This document shows positions 1 through 11,000 of a stretch of DNA of 64,000 bases, in pieces. Within the stretch, counting starts at the first letter, position 1, and each line of letters begins with the position of its first letter. Under the pieces are notes generated by a model. The model searched no databases and had not been told where the DNA came from. It saw only the letters and a list, made by a program, of their open reading frames with translations. Origin of the DNA: Phylloscopus collybita (Eukaryota; Chordata; Aves; Passeriformes; Phylloscopidae); assembly GCA_027886175.1 (NCBI GenBank), contig JAJNNQ010000006.1, positions 14,599,001 to 14,663,000 of the forward strand, written 5' to 3'. Made by a program: the position numbers and the translations under genes.

Positions 1-182
1 GGGAACCTTTACATCTCATGGAGTCACCAGTGCATCACTCCAGGAGTACCTGGCCAGGTTGGAAGGAGCTTTGACCATCCTGGTCTAGTGAAAATTGTCC
101 CTGTCCATGGCAAGAGGTTGGAACTAGGTCTTTATGATAAAGATTTCTCCCTTCCAAAATCAACTGATTGTATGACTTTGTG
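1..182 (+). mobile_element. CR1 LINE 3'-end fragment (truncated by window edge)
   Basis: The segment follows the typical avian CR1 3' region. A GGCCAGGTTGGA-like block near 50 is followed by 'ggagctttgaccatcctggt', 'gtccctgtccatggcaagag' and 'gttggaactagg'. A degraded TCTATGATTCTATGA-type end ('ttgtatgactttgtga') closes it near 182. The block order gives plus orientation. It is clearly diverged and has no coding capacity. The 5' part may continue outside the window. The family call rests on remembered CR1 consensus features. Confidence 0.75.
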
Positions 183-498
183 ATTTCCTGGAAGTTACAG
201 GAAGTTACAGGACTAAAAGACTACAAAGTCAGTAGGACTGACCGAAATTACTTAATGTTAAATCTTATTAGGATGGAAAATAGGGAATTAATCACTCAAC
301 TAGGAACAAGTATTTTCTTAACATAATTAATAAGAATCGGGTTCATATTTTATATTTAGTCAAAGAATGACCCAGTGATGAAAATATAAGGCTCTTCTGA
401 AAGCTGTTTTCCTGAACATGAAAGCAACTGCTGACATAATGATGGAAAAGTCCCTATTAATGGGTTGTTTGGGAGAGACCAATAGATAATGTAAAAGC

Positions 499-518
499 AA
501 AAAAAAAAAAAAAAAAAA
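499..518 (+). repeat. Poly(A) run, A20
   Basis: Twenty uninterrupted A residues. The sequence on the 5' side does not resemble a recognisable retroposed gene or SINE, so this is treated as a simple homopolymer. Confidence 0.9.
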
Positions 519-1035
519 TCTTCTGCACTGCAGACTGCAGCTAAAAATACAACCACTGGATAAAGAAAGCTAAAGCCATAAAATTTCTGAAAAAAATACA
601 CACTTCATTTGTATCAGGAAATGAGAGGAATTAGTTAACTTCTTAGAAATAACACCAGCTAAGATATAGATTCTGTATGAGACAAAAATTACCTTAGCCA
701 TTCAGAAAAGGCAAGGATATTTAATAAGTAGCCTTTTGAATTCACCGAACACAATCAGATTATATTCGGTAAAAAGATCCGTGTTCGAAGTAGGAGAATT
801 AGTTCGTGTCTTGCAATGCTAATGAAGTACATTCTGTTTCACCAGTAGCTGTAAGAGACACTAAATGACAAAATAAAGAATGAAACAATTTTGGATCCAG
901 TAGATTGTATGACTTGTAACCAACAGCATTAAAGGCATTGGCAGATGAGGTTTTTGAGACGTTTGTGTTGATTTTAAACAAGGCGTACAAAATGGGAGAC
1001 TTTCCAGGATGCTGAAACAAAGCTAATGTTGTTCT

Positions 1036-1100
1036 AATATTTTATGAGAAATATTTTATGAGAAGTTTTTATGAGAAATATTTTATAAGAAAGTTTATGA
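1036..1100 (+). repeat. Degenerate short tandem repeat (tattttatgagaa-like unit)
   Basis: Variants of 'atattttatgagaa' occur about four times head to tail, with small insertions and one 'ataagaa' variant. The array is local, AT-rich and non-coding. Confidence 0.7.
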
Positions 1101-2889
1101 CCCGCATAAGTGTATCTTCATACTAATTGTGAGCAAGAGGCTCACAAGTGAAGCATCCACAAAAGAATTAAATGTGATTAAATCTAGTCAATGTACTTCA
1201 GGGATGTTGATAATTTTTCAATAAATACTTAGACTTGCTTTCCAGGCTATTATGACAGAAATTTATGCTTGAACTGTATTTGACTTTATTTCATATGACA
1301 TCCAAAAAACTGCAATATAGAAGATTCAGGAGAGACAGTCTTTCTTGTATCCTTACTTCAAGCAAGACCTTGAAAAATTTGGAAAAATTTGAGAGGTTTC
1401 AAAATGGACCTGCTAATCTCTTTTTACAGCTGTCATGCAAACATACTGTCTACTTCCAGAAAATCAAAGTCTTTTCTTTATAAAAATTAAGACATTTTTC
1501 TTATACACACTCTACTCCATGCAGTCTCACTGTAGCTGTTTGTGGCTATGAGCACTTAATATTGCTTTTTTTTCCTGCAAGCAGAGTTAGACAAACTTGT
1601 GGGGGAAGACAATTTCTAAAAATTGCTAGGCAGGCATGTGCTAGAATTCACAGATAAAGAGGCCACTGACTTAGTTCATGAAAAGGACAAATGAAAGAAA
1701 TAAAAATCTAAAAATTCATCCCATCCATTCCCATGTGCCAGGGTGATCAATAAGAAGTGAACAGATCTATAGCATCTTGGAAGTTTGGGGACCAGGCCTG
1801 GTTTTGAGTTGCAGCTTTTCTGTCATGCACCCTGCCCACATGCTGGTCTCACTCTCTATTCTGCAGAAAGTCAGCTGGCTCTCTCAGGAAATTTCAGGAT
1901 TTGTGGGGTTGGCGACAGGGAAAGGGCAGCAAGTTTCAGATTATATGCAGTTGACTCAAGCCTCATGATTGTGCAAACTTAATCTTGAGCTCAGTATATC
2001 CATCAGTATAGCCATCAAAACAAGTTCTTTGCCTTATTTAGCAGTGGGCAAACATTAAGTATTTCATATTCATTCTTCACTATCCTACATCTTAGAGTCT
2101 TCTTCTTTTCTCCTGATTGAACTGAGAAGTTGAAATCCCTTTTAAGTAACAGCTGCTCTCTTTAGCCCAGCTGGCACTGTTACAATAGGGAAATTTGGAG
2201 AAAACTGATAAGTCTGCGGGGTTGGCAGCCTTGCACTGATGTGTACTGGGTCTGCAAAGATGGAACTCAATTTCTGTGCAGAGCTGAAGGTTTATCTCTA
2301 TCCACATCTCTCTCAGGGATGAGTCCTTTACTTTGGAAAGGCAAGTAAAGCAGGTTGGACTTCAGCAAACTCTGTGTCCTTCCTGGGATCCTCACGGGGG
2401 GACACAATTGAATTGACAATAAGAAAGCAAAAGATGCTTTTTCAGAATGCTGGTTATTACACAATAAAGAAGTCTATGGGAGCCCAGGGGAAGTGATGTA
2501 TTTAATCATGTCAGCACAAGGGGCTGTATGGTCGTGCAACATATACTACAAAAGTTGGCTGGCCTTTCTTTGCACCTTCAGCTTCAGCCTCCCATCCAAT
2601 CCCCCTCTCACTCTTCTGTTATCCAGCAGAATCTGGAAAGAAATCATTAAAGCTCATAGCTGTTCCAATAGCAGCTGCTTGCAAGGCGGCCTTGGGAGCC
2701 CATGTCAATTCCTGTGCTGTGCAGGGCTGCTCAGGGCTCTCGTGCCTGTTCCTGGCAGCTCCCCACTCTCACAGCTCCAGCACAAAATTGTGTGCAGGCT
2801 CTGAAAACGAGTGGAAAGAAGGAAAAGTGGAACGGAGGGGACAGCATGGCTTGCTGTACAAATTACCTGTGTGAGGGAGAGTTACAGAT

Positions 2890-3147
2890 TTAGATGTTAT
2901 GGGGCTTCTCCCTCATTTTCTCTTCATTGTATTTCTGTTTGATATTTTGGGTTTGCCTGATTTTTCTTTCTTTATCTTTTTCCATCTCCTTTTCCACTGT
3001 GCTTTTATGTACCTTCACCTCTTTTTATATTCTTTTTCACTTCCCCCCATTACTCTTCTATCTTTTAAACTCATTCAATTTCCTTTTGATTTTAGAAATA
3101 TTTATTCTGTCTCTCTCAATTTTCTCACATATTTCTTTCCTCTCTCT

Positions 3148-3192
<45 letters not shown>

Positions 3193-3315
3193 GCTATTCT
3201 TCCTAAACTGCTTCTCTTCCTTCTTCCTCTGCTGGATTTGCTCTACTCTGCTGTCTTCTGCACTGCCCCCCTCCCTCCCTCCCTCTCTCCCAAATCCCCT
3301 CTCCATTATTCCCTA
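2890..3315 (+). repeat. Pyrimidine-rich low-complexity block with T39
   Basis: About 425 bases are dominated by C and T on the plus strand. They include a (TC)n run leading into 39 consecutive T at 3151-3189 and a CCCT/CCTC-rich run at about 3266-3311. Open frames of about 200 codons in two frames (2894-3523 and 2899-3516) exist only because pyrimidine-rich DNA lacks stop codons. Their translations are Phe/Leu/Ser runs and should not be annotated as proteins. Confidence 0.85.
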
Positions 3316-3355
3316 TCTCTGCAGGTGCTGCAGCTGCGGCAATATGAGACACTCC

Positions 3356-3389
3356 GGGAGGGGTGGAGGGTGGTGGTGCTGGGGAGGGG
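3356..3389 (+). other. G-rich, quadruplex-capable tract
   Basis: Five runs of three or four G fall within 34 bases (3356-3358, 3360-3363, 3368-3370, 3381-3384 and 3386-3389). Most spacers are short, with one 10-base spacer that itself contains GG pairs. The tract begins directly after the pyrimidine-rich block, so strand composition flips at about 3330. Quadruplex formation is an inference from the pattern only. Confidence 0.5.
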
Positions 3390-3444
3390 CTGTGCCACAT
3401 GTGTTCCTCCCACCCTGCAAGCAAGAGGAGGAGGGCTCTGCCTG

Positions 3445-6400
3445 TGCAGGTCTTGGGACAATGGTTCCTGTCAACAGGATGGGGGAGTTTTATTTAAACG
3501 TGGGAATGTCCCATGAAAATTGAGACATCTGGCACCCTTGCATTCCATGTCTGACTTCAGCTTCATCTGCTGCCGTTATGAGCGTCATAAACATGGGTAA
3601 TTTCACGAGCCATAGGAGTCAGAGTACACAATAGCATTGTATTGCAGATGGTATGCTAGCCTTTAAAAGGACTGGGTCTTGTAGAGCTGCAGAAATTGCA
3701 GCTTGGCATGTCCTGGAAAAGGAAACATGAACTCAGTAATGAAAGATTCCACCAGTGTCATCACACACAAAATATTAAAAATATTGCAGCTGCAATTTAA
3801 AACCAGAAAGAAAAGAGATCAAAATATGCAAATTACAAAGAGATGACACAGCATTAATGTAGGAGTTATTGCTCGGTATTGGTCTTAAGCACAAAATTGT
3901 AAGTATTGCATTTATGTGCCTAAATTAGCAATTTCCCAATGATCCTTCTAGAATTAGTGAAGACATCTTGAGGAGGTCATTCAGAGCACCTAGGTTATTA
4001 CTCTGCTCTTGCTAGGACCCTCAAAACGTGTCTCTCTCTTTTAGTCTGGCCTGGCTTTGTTTCTCACCACACCATGGTTCAAGTTAGTCTTCCTCTTTCC
4101 TGCTGTTTCAATGCCTCAGAATTCTGCACAGCTGCCTGGAACAATTCTTCCACAAAATTAAGCAAAGGGATATTTTGTTGTATGTATTTGCTGTTCTGGT
4201 CCTGCCCTGTACTTGGAGACCACTGAGGCTATTCCCTCTGTGCTGTTGCAGTGGGTTGGTTTGCAGTCAAATTACTAGTCAAATTTTGGCCCCAGTTATT
4301 TTGTGATTTATAGCCACACAGCCAATCCAATAACCAGCAGAGGGAGTGCAAGTTAGATCTCTCAGTGCCCATGGCTGCTGGTGTCCCTGCAAGGAAGTGG
4401 CTATAATGTAAAAAGCAGAATGTGCTCTTTTAAACAGGAGACACAACACGATAGAGATGAGTTGCCAGATGGATGAGACTAGTTGATGAGAGGAATGTTT
4501 TCTTTAAGCATTAAGAGGATCATATGCACAATGTCAGATGAAAAATAAACTGGCAAGAATTTAATTAATATCATCTGCTTAATCCAGAATTTTTTTTTTT
4601 GGTTGTTGATTTAAATCAGATTTTTGTGCAGAAGTTTATGTAAACAATGCCCCTGTTGCTGTCAGGAGTCTGCACTTCAAATTTTGCCTCCTAAGATGCA
4701 GCTTAAGGGGCAAAGGGGTGGTGGTGATAGAGGCTGCAAAGGGAAACAAGTTTCTTTCTTTGGGAACTGCATTCCTTTTCAAAATGATTTCCCATATTCT
4801 GTATGGGATAGAGTTATCTGCTTCCCAGGAACTCATCTCCCTTTGTTTGGGCACATGGTAGGTGTTCCAAATGCAAGATAATGAGAAGACCTGCAGACAT
4901 CTCATATGATCCTTAACTGTAGAAATTTTTCTAGTATACAGGGCCTTAAATCCATTTAGATGGATTTAATAGCCTCAGCTGCACTTCATCTGAGCTGAGT
5001 ACTGAGTCCCTATCAAATGGCTGTAGTCATGGCAAGAACTTGGTAGATTAGGTACCAGGAGCTCAACTTTGCCTTGGGGTTTGTAATACCTGGTTCTTTA
5101 ACCCCTTTGTGGATCTATTAACCAAAACATAAACTTGTCCCATTTGATCAGTATATCTAGCATTTCCTTTAGAAGAACGCTATGGGTCCCGTAGTGAACC
5201 CTCTAGGGGATGGAAAAACTGAAACCTGGAGGCAATAGAGCTCAAATAAATCTAATGACAAATTAGTTTGACAGTGAAATCATGCATTCTTGATACCACA
5301 GACAGGGAAATCAATCACCCGGACCATATGGTGGTTAATCAAAACCCTGGAAGCACACAGGTATTTGAGACATTTGCTAGGGATCAGAGAGATTTTCGGG
5401 TTCCCTTAAAAGTGCAGAGATCTTCTTCAGACATGGGCATGTCTCTTACCAAATTTCCATAGACTTCAGTGTGACCATGACATGCAAACAAAATCTTTCC
5501 TTTACTTCTAAGGAAGAGAACTGTATCAAGTTTTTCCATTGGTTTATCTTGCTGATGTTAGCCTCTGATTCCTTTCCAGAGAACAATCTGGGAGGAGATA
5601 TTTTTTGGTAAATCATTACTCTGCAATAGTCTTGTGTTCCAATAGATTTGGTGGTACTATAGTTTCTCTTGTTTCGGTGAGCTTTATGCAGGGGAATAGT
5701 GGAATGAAGAAGCTAATGAAACTGCTCACAAAAGGTGAGACTCCATCTGTCCCACCCAAACAGGCCCAGTGCAAACATATGCAGCGAAATATTATTTAGT
5801 CAGTGCTTTTCTAACTGCAGAATGCTGAGAACTGGCTGATTACTCTTTGCAATCTCTCCTTCCTGCTTTCAGCTGCTAAATTGCATTAGTCATACTTTCC
5901 TAATACTTATTTTCCACATGAGTAATTACTCTGTGGGTGCAGGGGGATTCAGTAGATGGTAAATATCTATGTGAGTCTGTGGTACTCACTGTGTTGCCTA
6001 TCCTTTCCCTAGGTGATTTAGAAAAATTGATGTCCGTAAAACAAATTTAATTATTATTATATTTTACCTTTCAATAACGTGCTAATTTTAAATTAACTGC
6101 CATATAGCACTCTCACCATTTTTCTTTGATCTCTCCAGACAAACTTAAATTTTGTAAATGGGATGGATGGCAGAAACAGAAGCTTGCTCTTGCTAATGTC
6201 ATAAGTACAAGGAAAACAAGATTAGTGACAGTGTTTTAGAGAATTCCAATCTAAATTCATACCTTTGTAAAAAAGTATCACTTTTTGGAACAGAGATCAA
6301 GACGTTAAAAGTTCACTCCCCTGTTCTGTATCAAGGGCTCAGCACACATGTTGAACTTGACAGAATGTGCATCTCATGCCCTTATAAGTATTCTTCTTGT

Positions 6401-7951
6401 CAATATTATATTTTATTCTGATTATGCAACATCTCCATTGTGAGAAGAAAGGAAAAAAGGAACCCCTTTTAACATGTGCAATTCCATAACTCAAAAAACA
6501 CTTTGTGGAAGAAATTTTTAAATATTTCCAGTGAGGAAAATATGGCCATTAATTTTGATCCTCACAAAATTAAAATGGAAATAACTTCTGAGAATGTACA
6601 ATCTAGAATGTTCAACCACATATAAATTATATTCTTTCCCACCAAAGGATTAAAAATATTCTATGATGTAACATTTTGTGAATTCATGTTTCCTTGTTTA
6701 GATAAAGTCCCTCCTAAAATATCAGCTGCTTATATATGATATGTGATTAGGAAGTAAATATGAAAGCTAAAAATCTCAAATTAATTAAGGAAGTAAAATT
6801 TACCCATGACTTATTGAATATTCATGCAATTTTTTTTTTATTTGTTACCTCACAATCTCTCCTTTAGAATACCTGAAAATAGCAGTTCCATTCCTCTTGA
6901 GTATTTATTCTTTGGTAAGAAAATGTCCTTAGTTATTTTTGAGAAGTGGGTCACTTATGCTTGTTTCTTAAAAAAGTTAAAAATTGCAAAATCTCCACAC
7001 AAGACTAGAGAAAGGAAGGGGGAGGGAAGAGCCAATAAAAGGGGAAAGAAAGATGAAACATTGATGTAATAGCCAAATGTTGTGTCCTGTCTTCCTGAGG
7101 CTTGAGACAGAAAGTTTTTCTTGCCAGCTTTGAAATATACTATTAGTCAAACTCCTCTGAAACTTTTGAAAATATATTTTTCAAACCATTTTGAGCAAGA
7201 GCTCAAAACCAGGTTATATATTTTTGTTTCAGACACTTAATTGTTTAATCAAATATTAGAATGAGCTTACTAAGAGAGACGTGAATGTGATACTGCTAAA
7301 TCTGCCATGAAAAATCCATTCAAAATTTAAGAAGACTGAAAGTGAATCCTTTTCATTTGAGGTAGACTGTTAGTGTCCTGATTTCAAATGCTAATATCCT
7401 GAACTGATGCTGAAAGCCTGTGCTAATTATTAATTTATAAACACTTAGTTACCTGACTGATATTTAAAATTTAGTTACTGATATTTAAAATTTATCTTGA
7501 AATACATAAAAAAATAGTATTTTTTAAAGCACGTCTTATTACCAAGAAGGAGAAATAGAATAAGGCTCCTGTATTTGTTTTTTTTTTTTTTTAAACAGAC
7601 AAATGAATACAGAGGCACTAGGTTACCTGATATTTGTACCTGATATTTGATGTAACAGTTGAGCAATGCCAATTTTCTGTAGGCAGTTTGTTCTGATACA
7701 ATAATTATTACAAGGCATGGCTCTAAATTTAGGCCAGGAAGGCAATTTTAAGACAGTAGAATTATTTATCTTGAATGAATGATATCACTAAAAACATTTA
7801 GAATTTCAGCCAAATGCAAACTGAAGGAATAGGATGCTTTTGTCTTCCTGTTTCTCATATAGTTACAAAAATACAGACAGACTGTTGACTGAGGCAACAG
7901 GTGTCTAATGCAGAGTTCAACACCTTTTTCTGTGTTTTGCTTTTCTTTCAG
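3445..7951. other. AT-rich unique sequence, no gene seen
   Basis: No coding region, transposon or RNA gene could be supported. Short local duplications are present: an 18-base block 'actgatatttaaaattta' at 7456-7473 repeats at 7477-7494 (period 21), and 'acctgatatttg' repeats at 7625-7650 (period 13). A T-run lies near 7578. Open frames are below 95 codons and unrecognisable. Confidence 0.55.
7456..7494 (+). repeat. 21-bp-period tandem duplication
   Basis: The block 'actgatatttaaaattta' occurs twice with a start-to-start distance of 21 bases and no mismatch. The small size suggests a replication-slippage duplication. Confidence 0.8.
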
Positions 7952-8028
7952 GAATCAGTTGCAAGAGAGTGATCTAATAAATAGGCTACAGAGTCAGACT
8001 GCTCTTGCCTAATCCCCCTCTTACTCAG
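7952..8028 (+). other. Weak candidate exon, probably non-coding
   Basis: The segment is bounded by a strong acceptor-like pyrimidine tract ending 'ttgcttttctttcag' and by a donor-like 'CAG|GTATCT'. Its 77 bases contain stops in all three frames. The middle frame stays open for 19 codons with a Leu/Gln-rich pattern before TAA. If transcribed, it is more likely part of a long non-coding RNA or a terminal exon than an internal coding exon. Splice-like pairs of this quality are expected by chance several times in 64 kb. Confidence 0.12.
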
Positions 8029-11000
8029 GTATCTTTTCATTGCTGTTTGCAGAGATACATGGCTTTAGTTGGACAGGTGTATCACATCTCTCCTGACACT
8101 GGCATGGCTTTGTGTGTAGAATGCATAGAGAATCAAGTCTCTGCAGGCTGACAAGTGATTTGAATCCAGATCCTTGACTTCCTAGGCAACTGCTTTCATA
8201 ATAAAATTATTATAAAACTGTAGGAAAATTATTGTAAATCCTGTCTAGATTTATAATCGGCAAAATTCTTTTTACAAGTGTTGTCTTTCATTTTAACATG
8301 GAGACAAAGGTGTCCTTTCTGTGTAAGGACCTACCTAGTTTGTAAATTCAGAGTTGAGTAGGCACTCAGCTGTTTGGATCAGCAAATAACATATCCTCTT
8401 TAGGTATGTGCAATAACAGGATGCTTGGGTTTTCGAATAAGTGCTTCTTGGGACCTTGGCCAAGGATTTTTGGAGAGTGCTCTGGGACTTAGATGCCTGA
8501 ATCCCATTGAAACTGTACTGTATGGGCTACTGTGAAGTACTGGATTGTACCTTTAAACACTTATGATGTGGAAAACTTTATATGTTTGAGAAGATAAAGA
8601 TTGTGTCTTTACTTCAGGAATAACTTGAAGCCTGGAGAGCTTCAAGAACCTCTCAGAGGTTTTTCATTGCCCTTTCATTGAAAAGCCTGAATTCAGGCAG
8701 GCTATGCATTCCCTGTGTGCCTAGGGAAAGTGAGCATATTTCAAAGAAGGCAGCTGTCAGTCATGTCTGCTTCGTGTTGCCTGGGTGATATTGTCACTAA
8801 AACACATAAAATACAGGAAGGGAGTCATACTAGGGACTCCATATATTTATAGACTTTCAATGTATTTAAGGTTTGATTTGCGGGGTTCTTTTGGGGGTTT
8901 TTGTTTTTAGGGTTTTTGTTTGTTTGCTTTTTTTCCCTGTTTTTCTGCTGTTGTCATTTTGTCTGAAGTTTGAAGTTCTGACTATAATGCAGCTTTCTCG
9001 CACATTGAGCAGGAAATTGCTTGAACATGTAACCAGTGTGCTAAAGCAACTGCTATCTCACTACAGTGTGAACATAGAAAAGAGACTGTCTATAAGTCAT
9101 TATCTCCTAGGACATATTCTTGGGCCTGGCACTCTCCAGCTAAAGGGGGAATGAGGTAGAATTGCTATACCTAGGCCCAAAATTATGATCCTGAGAATCC
9201 TTACCTTATTCTTCAATTCCATACTCCTAACTTCTACACTTCTTCTTGCTTAGTTTTCCATTTTGAAGCATTTTAGAAGCTTCACCATCATGATTTTTTC
9301 CTTTCTGTATGCAATATACTGGGAGAGAAGGAAATCTGGAGCAGATAAAAAAATCAACTCTGTAAAAGTTTATCGTGGGGTAGCATGATAAGAAACAGAA
9401 AAGTGTTTGTTTTCTGTATAGTAACTATATGGGATTTTCTTATGCCTACTGTAAAACCACAATGATTTATGAGAAGAAGCATTTTAACTACACAACAGCA
9501 AGCTAAGTGTTTCCCTGTGTGGGATAACACAACACTTTCTCAGCTGGCTGAGTCTGCAGGGCCATCTACATTTATCACTCTCATAAAGTCCCCTGAATAA
9601 GTAAAAGCTCCTCTCACCCGCTCTTGCCTGTGGCTTTTAAACAGGAAGGAAGTATCATTTTCTTCTGCCCTAGCACAAAGAGAGCTCTGAGCATCTAATT
9701 ACAGTTTCTGTGAGCAAATGGAACCAGAAAAGCATTTCCCTGTAGCTAAAATGCCTGAGCAGAGCTCACACTCTCTCAGTTTTCCCAGACTAAGGTTGAA
9801 AATCTGCTCTCTAAATTATTCCATTGCTTTACAGAGGAAGTATTAATTACATTACTGCAAATGTAGATTGGGGTGGGATGTAATTACAGGGTCGGCTTTG
9901 TGTCTGTTGTCCAACAGAATTAGGCAGGAAGTGTTTGCAATGCCAGCAGTTTCAGGTGTTTTGCAACCTATTATATTTGCTGGTTCTCACCAGGCCTCAC
10001 AGATGGATCAGGTGACTTTCTGCTGCCCGATTGTCTGGAAAGTCCACAAAGCTGCTATTACTACAGGTTCATGGCTTTTACAAGGCTGATGGGTTTAGAT
10101 TTTTAGAGGAGGAAAAGAAAAAAGTAAAAATCCATTCTTCTCCATTCAGCCCTTGCTAAATTTTCCTTTCTTCCTTTAATCAGACTTATTTTTCTGTTTG
10201 TTTTCAAGTTTCCTAGTTCTAATCCTCTATTTATTTATCCATTTTTCCTGCTCTTCTGAGAATACCTTTCTTGTTATGGGGAGAAAATGACTGTGTGTGC
10301 ACAGGAAAAGCCATCAGGCTCTGCAGCAGTCTCCATACTGGGACATGCACTTGACTTTCAGTTTAGGCACAGCACAGATTTATTCTCTTGAAAACACCTC
10401 TGTTTTGGGGGGCTTGGTAGATGATAGGAAGAAAATAAAACTCCTGTACTCTTCAGTTGCTGGTACTGTCACCAGATGTAATTTCAGCCTGAGCTGAATT
10501 ATGAACATATCCCAGAAAAATGCCTGATCACAGCTTAGGAGTGATAGAGACCACTATCTGCAGACACTTTTGATAAAGATTCCTTGTGTAGGAGGGAGAC
10601 TGTTGGTTTGTATGGAGACAGGCTCTTCCCTCCTAGCTGAGCTGGGTTCAAAGGGATGGTCTGGGGCATAGTTAACTTATTTGTACAGACATGATCAATA
10701 ACTAGAGCTCTGAGCAAGTGGCTGCCTGTGTTTAAATATGCTTTCACTGAGAATTTGGGATGACTGTTCATCAGGGAAATAGATTTTTAAGAGGCAATTC
10801 TCTGCTATTTGACCACTATTTGTTTCTTCATAAAACCTATTTGTACTGACTGCTGTGCACGAGCAATATGCTCTGGTCTGTAGAAGCCTAAATGAAACAA
10901 CCTTATCCACTGAAAGCAAGTAGAGCAGGAAAGACAGTGAGATCTCTTCATATATCTTCTTTTGGATCAAACTGTGTGGCTAAAGATCCCACCATTGCCC

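Larger units (their letters stand above)
183..2889. other. AT-rich unique sequence, no gene seen
   Basis: Only short chance open frames are present, and no protein family is recognisable. Contents worth noting are a perfect 10-bp tandem pair (gaagttacag) at 191-210, an A20 run at 499-518, and a degenerate tandem of a 'tattttatgagaa'-like unit at about 1036-1100. A somewhat GC-richer stretch lies at about 2580-2800. I see no promoter, transposon end or RNA gene. Confidence 0.6.

Noticed and set aside
2894..3523. Overlapping open frames of 209 and 205 codons
   Set aside because: Both cross the pyrimidine-rich block with T39; their products are Phe/Leu/Ser runs in two frames at once, the signature of stop-poor low-complexity DNA.
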